Below the pieces are notes generated by a model that was given only the letters and a program-made list of their open reading frames with translations, was not told the DNA's origin and ran no database searches. From Marsupella aquatica (lineage: Eukaryota > Marchantiophyta): a stretch of DNA of 64,000 nucleotides. The stretch lies in assembly GCA_973895155.1 (NCBI GenBank), contig OZ316897.1:22010001-22074000 (forward strand), in the 5' to 3' direction. Shown here piece after piece: positions 1 through 12,954 of this stretch. Made by a program: the position numbers and the translations under genes. The stretch's first letter is position 1, and every line of letters starts with the position of its first letter.

Positions 1-613
1 AGAGGACTCCTACTTGCCGTTAACTTAAAACCTAGTTGAGGTTCTTCGTGCTCATGTCACCACTAAGTATCTAGAGCGGAACGCTTAGAGATGTGTAACG
101 TAAATGAGCTTTAGGGGTGATACCCAAAACTGGGAAAACTATGCCTTGACTTGGTACAAGTCTTGGAAGAAGTTGCAAGAGGACTCCTCCTTGCCGTTAA
201 CTTGGGAATACCTAGTTGAGGGTACGTCTTCGTGCTCATGTCACCACTAAGTACCTAGAGCGGCACGCTTAGAGATATGTAACGTAAATGAGCTTTAGGG
301 ATGATACCCAAAACTGGGAGAACTATGCCTTGACTTGGTACAAGTCTTGGAAGAAGTCGTACGAGGACTCCTCCTTGCCGTTAACTTGGGAAAACCTAGT
401 TGAGGGTCTTCGTGCTCATGTCACCACTAAGTACCTAGAGCGGCACGCTTAGAGATGTGTAACGTAAATGAGCTTTAGGGGTGATATCCCGACGGGGCAA
501 GAGACCAAGCGGAGATGGAGGGAAAAAGGGCATTAAGTAATGCTCTAACCAAAATACCTAGGAGAACTATGCCTTGACTTGGTACAAGTCTTGGTAAATG
601 AGCTATAGGGGTG
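1..613. repeat. Tandem array, unit about 177-185 bp
   Basis: Near-identical units begin around 1, 178 and 361, each opening with GAGGACTCCT and containing a stretch ending GAGCTTTAGGGGTGATA. The third unit diverges after about 483, and a partial unit follows near 560-613. The array runs straight into a retrotransposon protease fragment, so it may be the leader region of a retroelement or a satellite. No gene is seen in it. Confidence 0.85.
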
Positions 614-1190
614 ATATCCAAAAGTTCATCACTTATTATCAAAACCAGTTGGTGTGTATCCCGATGGGCAAGAGACCCTACATACACAAATGAACAACTT
701 TATAGTGATTCACATGTGGCGCCATGGGTCATCATTGTAGTAAGGATTGTTCCACCAAAGGTGGCAAGCCGAGCGGAGATGGAGGGCAATAATAAAAGTA
801 TTGCTCTGACCAAACCCTTAGTAGTTGATGAGGTCCCTGTAGGGGATATGCCTGTCGGAGAGAAGGTGTTGTTGCGAGAGAAATTACGTAAGGTTATGAC
901 AATAAATCTTGACAAGCCAGTTTTTGTGAATGTCACAAGTTCTAACGGTAATCTGGGTGTTGCGTTGGTGGATACAGGCGCGGCCGCTTGCTTCATGAGT
1001 GGCATCACCTTTGAGTATATAGTGTTTATGGCATGACCTTTGAGTAATGTTTATGGCATGACTTTGAAGAGGTGTTTGGCGCTCTACTAACTTGGGTTGG
1101 AGCCAAGCAACCAACTCTTCTTGGTAACTACGAGATCGTGATAAGCAAGTCTTGTTTCTGGAATTTCATTGAGCAAATTTTGGATGGACC
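611..1190 (+). pseudogene. Retrotransposon aspartic protease fragment (Ty3-like)
   Basis: The frame at 611-1036 encodes a short peptide in which VNVTSSNG is followed by VALVDTGAAACFMSG. The VDTGA core is the catalytic motif of retroviral-type aspartic proteases, normally read as DTGA or DSGA. After a stop, another frame near 1060-1190 still looks coding (VFGALLTWVGAKQPTLLGNYEIV) and would fit the rest of the protease domain. Reverse transcriptase, RNase H, integrase and long terminal repeats are not visible, so this is a scrap. The family is inferred from the protease motif alone; Ty3-type is the best guess because such free-standing protease regions precede reverse transcriptase there. Confidence 0.55.
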
Positions 1191-1247
1191 CTAGCTAAGA
1201 AAATTCACGAGTTCATAATCCTTTGCATAGGTCTCCCCAAAAATGTC

Positions 1248-4200
1248 ATGGCGTACAATGTCCGAGAAGAGACATGCCGCACGAAGTCATGCAATAAACA
1301 CCTGTGCCGAGTCACTGAGTCCGTTATGTCAAGGATGGGCCTCAGCCCCATTGTATCTCCAAGAATGGAGAGCTGTCTGCCAAAAGACAATCCAAGGCAT
1401 GAAGGTGTGCGGGATGTGCGGACTAGTTTGATACGGAAACACTCCGAGGATCGACAAAACATTCACCATCGTACCAAAGGTGACATGATGCCGTATGGCA
1501 TATGCAATGCATTTGTCAACCAGTACATTGAGAACCAAGATGGAACAATCAACGTGTGCATGACTTGCGTGCGAAACCCCGCCCATATCCAGATAAACTC
1601 CTTCATATCTCCGCAATATGCGATCGACATCCTACCGCGAAGCCGTGTACATGCAATTGCTCTCGCTAATCGATTGTCGACTAGGCATCATACAAAAGTA
1701 CAATGGCTTCCACTCTGGCTTCTACAGAAAGGAAAGCCTCCTTGACAACCTGCTCATATCCTGGAATCTCAACACGCTAGAGTGCAATAATCGAGAGGAG
1801 ATCATGCGACAGATATACAAGGTCATGGAACTCAATTTGACGACCAACCAACTTTTCAGAAGATACATTTCATTGGTCGAATTGCCAGACCCGTCACTAG
1901 GACTGTGCATCCTAAGTTCCGACGGAGTAGAGAACATCATCAAAGACAAGAGGGCAAAGGGAATCACCACAAGATCCATGAACTTTGACCCATTCGACCT
2001 CGACCTACACATCCTCCAAGATGTGCAGTACAGGATCCCGACTTCACCCAAGCGCAAGTACCAGGTCTTTCGTTCCGGCACCGTGTATGACCGCAAGAGA
2101 ATGTGCTCCAAAGAGAGCGTCAACACCGACGCGGAAGGAATATCGAACGATCCACAATTGACATTGGAAAATGCAATGTTCCCGTTCTTGTTTGTCCACT
2201 CAAGGGGTTTCCATCAAGGACAACTCAGCTTGATTGACTATATGAAATGGAGGACACAACAGTTGTTCAGCATATTCACTTTGTACAAGCCGTACATGCT
2301 TATCATGTACCAATTGCGACAGGCCAGCCAAGTAGCAAGCATGAGCAGGATGATAGTAATCGACAAGGAATACATGCAGATCAAGGAGAAATGCCCCCAC
2401 TTTAGCGAGAAGGAAATATACAAAATGCTGATAAAAAAGACAATCATGCAGGCCATTCTTGGGAGCTCGGCGTGGCATGGAAGACACCTCGACGACCTCA
2501 AGTGCATGGTGAGAAAATGGGGATTGCCCCACTTCTTCCTCACGCTCACTTGCGACGAGCTTAGCGACACCCGTTGGCCTGAGATCGCCGACCTCGAGAA
2601 CCTCGTGAAGAGGATGAATCCGACCTTCTCATGGAAAGATTGTCCTATCAAATGCGCCGTGCTCTTCCACGAATGAATCCAACATTTTTTCAGGGATTAC
2701 ATTTTGTCGAAATGCGCCATAATCAGAAATGTGATCCAAGTCATCAGGTACGAGTTGCAGGGCCGCGGATCACTCCACGCCCACACGGTGCTATGGGTCA
2801 AGGATTGCAACATCAATCGAGTCACGAACAAAATTGCCGCATTCATCCCTGGCAGATTTGACTCGACATCCGATAGATTCAAAGAGCCGAATGGACATGA
2901 AGAAAAGACCCTGTATTGCAATGTGGTGACAAAACAACTTCACTACTGCAAGGAGGGCTTGTGCTTGCAAAGGCACTCCCAAACCGGCCTCAAAAACTGC
3001 AAGTTGGGTTTCCCCCAAGAAACTCACCTTGACAAAGATGCGGCCATCGACCCCGCCACGGGGAAATGGAGGTACCATAGGCCAAGCAACCACCACCAAA
3101 ATGTCATGCCATACCACCCGCTCGTGTTGTTGTTGTGGGGCGCGCACATGAACCTGTAGCGCGTCACAAACGCGGCCTGGTCATTCTATTTGCTCAAGTA
3201 TGCGATCAAATGCGAGCCCCTGGGATCACTCCAGCTCAATGCGAACGATGCGCGCACTCTAGGACTCGAGGACCTGTGTGAAGTCCAACTCAAGCTCGTT
3301 AGCGGAGCCGTCCTATCTCGGAGCGTGTGCACCACGGAGGCGGCCTTGATGTGCCTCAAAATCAGCATCATCCATCGCTCGGAGACAGTGGCGTTCATGG
3401 ACTCGTCACCTCCGGAACTGAGGTCCGCCATCTACCTTAAGTCCTCGGGGATATGTTTGCATCCCACCAGACTCTACGCACAGAGGCCCGAGGACATGTT
3501 TGCAATGTCCTTCTACGACTACTTCACCAACCACGAGGTCCTCACCAATAAGAAAAGCACCACCAAACACTACGTCGGCAGGGATTTGCAAGGCAATTTT
3601 GTGTATCGGACGGATTGGCTCGTGCAATTTTTGGAGTATCATCCAGTATACAAGATGAACGGCTTCTTCTACAACTATCTCTTGAAGGTCGTGAGATTCC
3701 GTGCAGAAGTAGAGATTCTCCTCAGGCCCATAAGCGAGACGTGGAGCTACTTGCACGAGTGCATACACCGCAAGGTGATAACCAGCGTCGACAACGTACA
3801 CAAGTTGGTGCTTGAGTATTGCGCATCGCACCTCTACTCCACCCACCACACATCCCACCTGCTATAGGAGCTGAACGAAAAGCTTCCCCACCAAATTTTC
3901 AACGACGCGGCCACATTCCAAGCAGTCCCCACCGTTGCCGTAGAGAAACCGATCGGCGCGGTGCTCAACGACAAAACTCTCCCGACCGTCAACTTGACTC
4001 CGGACCAAATCAAAGTGTTTGAGGCACTCAAGGATTTCAAGAGCGGTCTGTTCATGATCGATGGAAATCTGGGATCCGGCAAGACTTTCTTCATCTCTTT
4101 CATGAACAAATACTTGACATATAAAGGGAGGAAGGTGAAGATGTGTGCCACCACGGGCGCGGCTGCCAAAAACCTTCACGCGGACGCGGTGACAATGCAT

Positions 4201-4883
4201 GCCTTGTTCAGCATTCCAATACACGGAGAGCTCAGGCCTCTGGACATCACCAGTTCCCAATACCGCATCTTGAGGAACAATGACGTGTTCATCATAGACG
4301 AGGCGAGCATGCTGACACCCAAACTATTGCGTTGCGTCTCCAGAAGACTACACGAGACACTCCAAGATGAGGACTGCTCATCCGACCCATTCCAAAATAC
4401 GACGGTCATCCTGGTCGGAGACATGTGCCAATTGCCTCCGGTTTGCACCCACCACACCAACGACATATGCAGGTCGTGCCACCTCTCGTCCTCACCATAT
4501 TTTGAGACCATGCGGAAATTTCACCTCAGTACTGTGCTCAGACAGAGCACAGATCGGGAGTTCATGGAGTTCCTTAACAACATCCGCACAAGCCTCCCTA
4601 CCAAGAATCGATCGATGAGTGCCTGGGACGATGTTACGTGTCCAAACAAGAAGCCCATGATTTCATCTACGCCTCGACGACCGTGATATGCACACATAGA
4701 GAAACAGTCGACAACTACAACAAATGGGCATTACGGAGATATTTTCCACGCCAAGAGATCGTGCCCGTCCCAATACTCACCAATGCCCCTTCAGACGAAT
4801 CCACCCGGCCTTGGATACAAGATCCCTCCTTCCACACACTGACGAACGTTGCAATCAGATGCAAGGTGATTCTCACACACAAC
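1248..4883 (+). pseudogene. Helitron Rep/helicase, N-terminal and central part (broken)
   Basis: This encodes the rolling-circle replication initiator fused to a Pif1-like helicase that moves Helitrons. In order: an N-terminal segment (1248-1630, then a frameshift into 1618-2676), the Rep region with GLPHFFLTLTCDE near 2521-2560, the HUH-type motif RGSLHAH near 2764-2784, the two-tyrosine motif YLLKY near 3187-3200, then helicase Walker A (GNLGSGKT, about 4063-4086), ATTGAAAKNL near 4147-4176 and Walker B (IIDEASM, about 4292-4313). One frame is continuous from 1618 to about 4600 except for stops at 2674-2676 (TGA), 3157-3159 (TAG) and 3865-3867 (TAG). A further frameshift near 4600 leads to the last block, which ends in VILTHN at 4883 where the inserted element begins. 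The gene is dead in this copy. Confidence 0.88.
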
Positions 4884-4889
4884 TGACAC

Positions 4890-4908
4890 GAAGCCTTAAA
4901 GGATGGGT
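4890..4908 (+). repeat. Left terminal inverted repeat of the 9.3-kb element
   Basis: GAAGCCTTAAAGGATGGGT is perfectly complementary to 14196-14214. The match extends imperfectly outward (ACAC versus ACAA) and inward (AATAAGCCC versus CTAAGGCC). Confidence 0.85.
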
Positions 4909-5555
4909 AATAAGCCCAATGTATAAGAACTAATGATAAAAAAACCTTGAAAATATGGAAAAAGGCAAAAAATGCATCTAAAAACAAGCTCTTTTTTTGG
5001 CAAGAACTCAAAACTTGCAAAAAAACACAAAATAGGGCATCATTTTGACTACTCAAAATCACAAAACTGGTTGTGGGAAACATTTAATAAGCAAATACCA
5101 CATATTTCAATGTTGCAATTTACTACTTGCACACATTCAATCGGCTCAATAACACATTCACCCTTGAAATACCACCCTAAAGTTCATTGACATCCCAAAT
5201 ATGTAAAGTTTTTAAAAGAGGGTCAAGATTTCCAAATTATTTTGCAGTTTGTAGGATCCTAGGGTTCATTTACCAAGAAAAACCATCATTCACACAAAGG
5301 GAATGACCAGTATATCAAAAGCTTCCAAATATATATGAGATTCTAGAAGGTACCTCTTTTAGTTGATATTTTGTTTTCTGAATTTCTCAAACAAGACTGC
5401 CCACACGATGGACATTCTCAAAATGTCAAACTTCTTTCAATATCATTCATGAATTCATGAATTCATCATTCACAACATTTATGGTTTGCCACCAACTCAA
5501 ACAATAATAAATTGCAAATACTCTTGTTTGACAAAATTGCTAAGATTGGTAAATA

Positions 5556-8500
5556 TCAATTCCTACCATTCATTTCTAGAGGAACTTCCATTGAAGTTTC
5601 TTGTTGATAATTTCTAACTATGCTACCTTCACCTTCTTGGTCTTTCTCCTCCTTGAGAAATTCTGAGAGTCGTATTTTAATACGATCTATTGTTTTCTTG
5701 TAAAGAGTATCAGACCTTGTTAGCATAAAATTATATGCAAAGACCGTAGTTGAAGACAGATCAAGGTCTTGACAAAACCAAACTGGTTTCAAGGTTCCCT
5801 TGCCTCGTCCACTTTTCTTCTTCTCGTAACTCAACACTTCTGGCAGATATTTTCCTTTCCAAGGGTCGGATCCTTTCTTTGTTGCATGCCACAGAACTGA
5901 GATAATCTTTGGGATGTGAGCCTCATCGCGAAGAACAATTTTTTCTACTTTAGCCACCCAAAATGATTCAGACTTCTCTCCGGCCACAGAAATAAATGTG
6001 TTGATTTCCAAATCCAAAAAATCACCTTCCATATTCTCCTTCTGTGCATTTATCTTTTCTTGATTTCGATATGGACCAACATAAATTTCTCTAGTTGGAC
6101 CGTACACTCTCTCTTCAATTTCTTCCTCATTCAATATAGTTGTAAGAGGTTCAGCTCCGAGATCAGCTTCAACATTTGTATCCCCTTGTGCCTTGGGCCA
6201 TTCAAATGGAGAGATCAAAGGTCTTTCTTCAAGCAAGAGACTGAGATCTATTGAATTCTCTTTGTTCCTCAGAAAAAGAAGTCCACCAAACAACTTCTTC
6301 TTCCGAGAATAATATTTGAGCTGCAAATATACCTTTTTGAATTTCATTCAAACAATCATCCATTTCGGACAGGGTCATTTTTCCTGAAGATGATACATGA
6401 GCTTGATTTCCCGCCCTTCCGTCGTCTCATTTCTTGTCTTCCTTTCTTGATAAGTGGCATCCCATCAGAGCACCCAATCACCTTTGGTGGCATGTCTTCT
6501 TTCAACAATTTAACACCTCCTTCTGGTTTCCAAACCATGTCGATGGAAAATTTCTTCCCCCATTGTGTTGGAACTTGATCATCTTCACAAGCAAAAGAAA
6601 TTTTATATTGGTGATGAAAAGTAACATTTCGTATCCTTTCTCTGATCAAAGCAGGCTCTGAGAAAGCAAATTTTCCAAAATCATATGTCTCATTTAAAAG
6701 GGTAATTTCAGGTTGGGGTTGGTAAGATTCTTGAATAATCTTACATAAACTATCATAGGTAAAGGCCTTAAATCTTCCAAGCCTTTTTGAGAACCTACTA
6801 AACATCTGATCTATTTGATCATGGGTGTGTCCAATTAAGAGGAATCCAAGTTTGATTTTTCGAAATACCTTTTTTTGTACCAGCATGTGAAGATATGTGA
6901 AAAGTAAATTGTTTTTGTTTTCCCTACTTGTATTGTCAAGCTGAAGGTAAAAAACTGGTGGAAGGCCCCCATACTTCTCTTGGTATTCTAGGAATACTCT
7001 TTGTAAAATAGTAATGGTAAGATTTCCATCATTATGGAGAACTGGATAATTAAGGAACACCCTAGAAAATAGTGCTCCGTGGAAAAGAAGACAACCAACC
7101 ACATGCATTTGGATTAAACAGGCCTCATCAATGGATTTTGGAGGACGTGGCCAATGGGGTAATCTAGTCTTTTTTTGATCAATTCCATCAATCACAACTC
7201 CCAAATATTTTCTGGGTTTGTGAAACATTTCTTTCGATGCTTTGCTAGTTTTTCCCGCTCTTTCGATTGTTGTTCTCGATGTTTTTGTAACATTATTTCT
7301 CCTCTCCCTGCAATGAATCCAAAAATGGTAGAGCAACGTTGTTAACTTGAAATTCATTCCTAATGTTTAGCCATTACTCAATTGATTTCCTGACAAATCT
7401 AATACAAAGACATGTTCAAAACAACAAAAATGAAAATGACTTACGTTTTTCAGTTTCAGAGACTCCTTTGTCTCGAATCGTTTTGAATTCCTCACAGTCC
7501 GCACAAGCACTAAAACGATTCACAGGAGGAATCTTCACATGCCCAAAGTCTTATTACCATACTTTCAAAAATTGCCAATATGATATTTTGGATGACTCAT
7601 CAGTGATCACATAGCTTGAATCATATATTTTCCAAACTTCTAGTTTGGAATAATTATCAGGCAAATGTGAAACATCTTTATTTGGTAGAGTCTCCACACG
7701 AGTCTCAAAAAAAGACTTCAACCAAGAGCTCAATACCAATGTTCTCACAGATGGAGGTCGACCAGCCGGTCTAGGATAAGCAAGATTTTGATTGCCTAGC
7801 TTCTTGATCCTATTCAATCTCTCATTTCCTACACAAAACACCATCTTGAAAGCTTTCTGACACACATCTCTTTGTCCAATCATGTATGTGACATTGGACC
7901 TCCCCTATTCATTTCCGTCTTGCTTGACGAGCCACTGCAAAGATAAAGATTGATCCTGAGATTTTTGCCTCAAAAACTTTGAGCGTGCTTCACGAATTTG
8001 TTTTGGTGAAAGACTCAGGAGACAATGACGTTGACAGCAGTACTTACGATTTGTCTTCTTGATATCCTCGTCTGTCATCTTTGTTTCACACAAGCTGAGA
8101 TTTGACGGTCGTTTATTAGCTATCATAACTCTCTCTGCAGGCTCTTCATCACTCTCAGAAGAAGATTCTTCGATTGAAGAAGATATCTCCACAAGTTTAT
8201 CGAGTTGGTATGCAGACAAACCCCTCCTCACCCGGCCTCGAGCGGGCCCTCGAGGACTCAATGGCTCCTCCTTCACTCTCAAAAGGAGTGAGTTTGATCG
8301 ATTTCCATCTGAATCCCCAAAGAAACCACCTTCGGTTGACTCTCTTGGCCTCTTGTTTGGAATCTCCTCAAAGACCTTCTTCTTGCCCTTGTTGTATGCC
8401 AACTTAGATCCGCTTCCAACCTCAGCCAAACGATCGAAGTTCCCTAGAGATCTTCTCAAATTGATCCTCTCCTTGTTCGAATTAGTCTCAGTTCCAAGTG

Positions 8501-9075
8501 GCCTCCTTGTTTCCGCTCTCACTCCTTCTTGAAATCTGAAAGATGTAGGACGAGAATACTCACTCTCTTTCATTGGTGCATGTTGCACACCACGACTTTC
8601 CCGGAGTGCACAAAAATCCACTTTTGTGCTTTCACTGGGCATTTTTGACACATCTCCAGATCTGGCCTTCATGAATTCATGAGTCCTCTTTTTCACATCT
8701 CCACTATGTTGAGGGCCTACAGAACGCACACCCAATTTAACCCCCCTTTGAGAAGGATTCGATAATACTTGATGGCCAGGGGGACTTGTACTCTCAGATG
8801 AGTCCAAAGACTCAGAGTGCTCACTCAGACAAGGACCAAATACTTTTTGGTACACTTAGAGCCTTTCCTTTCAACTTACTCATTGGAGTTGGGGGAAGCA
8901 TCTCCAAAATAGTGGTTTTACTAGGAGCATCAGGAGAAGTAACAGGACAAGGACAATCCGGGAAGGAAACATCATCCGAAATACCATCCGAATAATCGTC
9001 TGACTCATAACAGGCTGCCATTTCAAAAATTGCACAAAACTCACAAGGGAACACTAGAACACCAAATGAACTCAA
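5556..9075 (-). pseudogene. DUF7869-like transposase-type gene (disabled)
   Basis: Read on the minus strand from 9075, the product has an acidic and basic low-complexity N-terminus (to about 8100), then a Cys-rich motif (YCCQRHCLL, near 8030-8050), and a conserved block running through VCQKAF (7860s) to FSACADC (about 7500). An intron lies at 7308-7444 (GTAAGT...TTGCAG). The core follows: VVIDGIDQKKT near 7170-7200, FYLQLDNTSRENKN near 6915-6950 and GFLLIGHTHDQID near 6808-6845, then a C-terminal region in another frame (5556-6347) with FWVAKVEKI. These three acidic motifs are those I associate with DUF7869, a family common in repetitive eukaryotic genes and plausibly a transposase. Lesions: TAG at 7905-7907, TAATAA at 7551-7556 and frameshifts near 8860 and 6350. 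Family assignment is from motif memory, not a search. Confidence 0.72.
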
Positions 9076-10889
9076 ACTGAAAAATCGAAATGAGATAGAG
9101 TCATGAATACGAAGCCCCTTTTATAGATTTTGGAAATAACTCAAAAACTTAATTAGCAATAAAATAAGAAAAAGGGCCACGCCCTTCATTAGTAATTAGT
9201 GACAAGGAAAGAAATCTTTCATGAGAAAATAGTTTATTATTTATCCAAATCTCACAGGTTTACTTATGTTTTCAGGTTTCTAATACTCATTAGAGTTCTT
9301 TGGAGACTTGGTTAATTCATTCCTGTGAAGTCTTCTCCTGAAATATTGTGAGTCTTCTCATAATTTTATTTTTTACTTAAAGCATATGTTTTCATGCCAA
9401 ACTCTTAGATAGTGTATCAGTAATGCATTGGTCATTTTTACCCCATGTTTTCTTTGATGTTTTTGGAGACTATTCAATTGCAACCAAAAATGTCTTCAAT
9501 GACCTCTACTTTTAGAGGTTTTCTTGGTTTTTCTTGTATTTCTTTTACCCATGGTATTGGTTATTTTGGGCCCAAATTTTGACTTCTTACTAGATTCTTT
9601 CAAAATGATACTTGATTCCCTTTCATGAATTCATGAAGGGTTACGACCTTCCTGGATTCCTGGAGTGGAGGTGGCGAAAGCTTCATGAATTCATGAACCC
9701 AAAAATTAGAAAATGCTAAGTTTGAGACAAATTGGACTGTCAGGTGCTTGGAGTGTGGGCGTGCATCTGCAAAGGGCGAACGGAAAGGAAGCTTGGTGAA
9801 GAGCTATGGTGGGCTGATGCTTGGTGCTGTGGAAAGCTCTTCCCTCAGTGATTGCTGTGGTCTGAATAGGAGTTGGGTTGAATCCCTAAACTGGAACTGA
9901 AAATCCGGGGCGGACCAACATCTGGTGCAGCTCTGTAATTTCCTGACTGTTGAGGCGCAGATCGGTCGTGGAACAGAGGATTAATCGTGGAAGGGAGTGG
10001 AAGAAATTTGGTTAGGAGGCAGCAAGATCAAAAGCTGTCGTGCAAGTTTGCGCTCGGGAAGGGGATTGTCGAAGGCCTGGGGAGAGGAAATTGGCAAAAT
10101 TTGGGGGAGGGGGGAGAAATTCGTGAAGGCCAGGGGAGGGAGGAAAAATTGTCGAGGCGCAGCCGGGGGCGCGGGGAAGAAGCGCCGGCCTCGGGGAGGG
10201 GAAAAATTGTCAAGGCGCGGCCAGGGGCGCGGGGAAGAATCACCGGCCTCGGGGAGGGGAAAAATTGTCAAGGCGCGGCCAGGGGCGCGGGGAAGAATCA
10301 CCGGCCTCGGGGAGGGGAAAAATTGTCGAGGCGCGGCCAGGGGCGCGGGGAAGAAGCGCCGGCCTCGGGGAGGCAAAATTGGCAAAGGCCTGGGAGAGGA
10401 AATAGTGTCGAGGCGCGGGGGAGGAAAAAGTGTCGAGGCCGGGGGGAAGAAAAAGTGTTGAGGCGCAGGGCTGAAGCGTCAAAGGTTGGGGGAGGGGAAA
10501 GAGTCGAAGCGCCAGGGGAGGAAGAAATTGGCAAAGGCCGGGGGAGGAGAAATTGTCGAAGGGCCAGGGGAGTCCATCGCCGAAGAGACGAGGTCCAAAT
10601 TGGGGAGGACATTGCAAACGACATTAAGTGGGGAGGGGTCGATCAGCTCGGGCATCTGCCAGGGAGATGAAGGACATAAGCTAAGCCAAAATCAGGGAAA
10701 AAAATACCAGTGACACTCTTCTAAGCGGGAACAACCGTCTAGGCTCAGGCGCTGCAAATTCAACTTCCGACTCACACTGTCAAGGTAAGAACCTTGCTTC
10801 ATGAAATCATGAACCTGAATTCTGCAACTGAACTTGAAAAACAAACAAAGCTGACTTTACATTGTTGGACTTGATTTCAGGAAGTCAGA
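9076..10889. promoter_or_regulatory. Divergent intergenic spacer with palindromes and G-rich array
   Basis: Both genes of the 9.3-kb element are transcribed away from this spacer, so it should hold both promoters. It contains two perfect copies of TTCATGAATTCATGAA (9622-9637, 9682-9697), a one-mismatch copy at 10798-10813, and the G-rich array at 10090-10580. AT-rich sequence lies at 9120-9700. The long open frames across 9987-10670 come from the array's composition and are not credible genes. Near 10780-10880, GGTAAGAACC...ATTTCAG looks like a 5' leader intron just before the plus-strand ATG. Confidence 0.5.
10090..10580 (+). repeat. G-rich 58-bp tandem array
   Basis: The motif GAAAAATTGTC recurs at 58-bp spacing, with AAAAATT starting at 10144, 10202, 10260 and 10318. 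Each copy is followed by AGGCGCGGCCAGGGGCGCGG and a CGGCCTCGGGGAGG segment. Degenerate copies continue to about 10580. The strand is extremely rich in runs of three to five G and in CpG, unlike the AT-rich flanks, so quadruplex formation is plausible. Confidence 0.9.
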
Positions 10890-11653
10890 ATGGTTGAACC
10901 AAAATCACAGGAGAAGGTGTTAGACGCTATTTTCGTTGAGCATCCATTGACAGATTTTGGAAACTCTTCCTGGACAATATCATTGGGTACAGAATCGTGG
11001 AAGAAGCCTTTTTTGATGTTGTGCATCTACGAGACCTTGCCTTCTGGAGGTCTTGGTTGGGTGAATTATGGCCGGATTGATGTCTTTCGACGAGGGGCTG
11101 ATGTCCTCAATATGCTTATCACAACAAAGGAGACATCTACACTGATTGCAGTTGACAGTGAGAGATTTTGTGGAAGAGTTGCGCATTGTTACTTGCCTGA
11201 TGACATTGAGATGATTATTGAGAAGGTGAAGAATCTGTCTGCAGAAGAAAGCTACGATGAGATTGTAGAGCTCATTGCTGGTTTTGTGTTTGAACATCAT
11301 GCCAGCACATTGAAGAGTGCAATTCGAAAGTCTAGGGTGCAGTAGAGAAGAGTGCCAGTGCCCGTCCACCAAAGTCCGGTCCTTCTTCTGCTCCTTCCGG
11401 ATCTCGTCCGAGTTCTGTCCCAGCAAGAAAGATGGTTGTTACATCTCCAATAACTGGTGCTGGTTCACAAATTGCAAGATCACAAGAGGGGACAACTGTG
11501 ACTGGAGGATCAGCACAGGGCACTACCGGTACTCGGACTTCATCAAAGAAACGTGGACCAGAGGGTTCTCAAGGTGCAAGACCAAGTCCACCAAAATCCA
11601 AGAAGCAGACGTTGGAAAAAGTCCCCACTCATCTAGAGTAGAAGGCTCAATCT

Positions 11654-12148
11654 ATGTCTATGGATGCTCGGGTGGTGTACCAGGAAGGGATTTTGATGAG
11701 GTGTGGAGTTCAAGAGGAGACAATCACAATTGACATTGCACAACTTCACCCACCTGTCCGAGAGAAATCTTTGGAGTTGCCAGTGTACCAAGTAAGGCAT
11801 ATCCAACCCTACTTTCTTACACAGTTGACAACAAGGATGAAAGCAGCTGAAGCTAGTCCATTGGCAGCACCTTTTGTTCTCTTGGTTGATCCCAAGGAGT
11901 GCCCAACTCGAGCTGATTTTGATTTCTCAAAAAAGAATGATTACCACTATTACGTGATTGGGGGAAATCATTCTGCTTGTGCAAAGGCAGACCTAGCATT
12001 ACAATTTCCCAACAACAAGTCGTACAGGAGAGTGCAATCTTGGATCTTTGCAGGTCTATCTATCCAGGAAGCAAGGAACTTAGCTTGGAGTCATAATATA
12101 GACTCTGAATTTCGTCAACAAATGAGCACCATCCAAAGAGTGAATTAG
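11654..12148 (+). other. ParB/sulfiredoxin-fold-like domain of the methyltransferase gene
   Basis: The domain contains IDIAQLHPPVREK near 11730 followed, after about 60 residues, by YYVIGGNHSACAKADLAL near 11950-12000. The IGGNH..CA core matches the VIDGNHRxxA motif of ParB-like domains, which bind DNA or hydrolyse nucleotides and often sit before bacterial adenine or cytosine-N4 methylases. The usual Arg after His is Ser here. The assignment rests on this motif and on the domain's position ahead of a methyltransferase. Confidence 0.55.
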
Positions 12149-12954
12149 ATTCACATGCGATTTGTAGAGAATGGATCATCATCAAATGTTGATTTCAAGG
12201 AGTGTGCCACTGAAATCAATCTAAAGGACTGGGGTGTACGTAAAGATTCTGAGGTTCTGAATGCCAATGATAATTTATTTCAGTTGGCATTTCGTAAGGA
12301 TCTTGTTTGGTCTTTCATACGGCAGATCTTTGACAGATGGGAGAATTGTGAGATAAAAGGACAGAAAGGAGATAAGACCAAGAAAAAGATGTCCAAGTCT
12401 GGAGATGCTAAAATGCTATGTGAGGATATGAAGTTGACTGAGTGGAGACACATGCAGGCATTGAAAGATCCGGAGTGACATGATCTGTCCAGTGCTACAA
12501 AGGGTTTTGGCAAAGGAATTATCTCTTCAAGAGATGGGACAGGAATTTCAACGACACAAATTCCAAATGCAAGTTCAAAAAGCATTTCTTACCTGTCTTC
12601 ACGAAGAGAGTTGGAAGAATTGCAAAACCAAGTACCCAGAACACTGCACTGATAATGTGCTGAAGAATTTTGTTCATGTCTTCCAGACTTGGGTAAGTTT
12701 ATTTGAGATTGACTGAGCATTTGTTTTACAGTTTTATTCTTAAGTATGTAGGAATCTCATGTACCCAATTTTGTTTTCTCAGAAAGACAGCAGCTCTCGG
12801 AAAAAGAAGGGAGAGAATGAAGAAAGCAAAGAGTTGAAGTCCTTCCCCGATAAGTTCAATGCACATATTGCACAAGCACAGAACTGGTTGGCAATGAAGA
12901 AATCTTGCCAAGAGACCCAGGGAAGTGAACTTCATCCTAATGCTTTGAGCATCC

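Noticed and set aside
1083-1090. TCTACTAA as a Helitron 5' end
   Set aside because: The surrounding sequence still reads as retrotransposon protease through about 1190, so the Helitron probably starts later.
9987-10670. Long open frames of 125-227 codons on both strands in the G-rich array
   Set aside because: They exist because the 58-bp repeat lacks stops in several frames at once; composition is extreme and no domain is visible.
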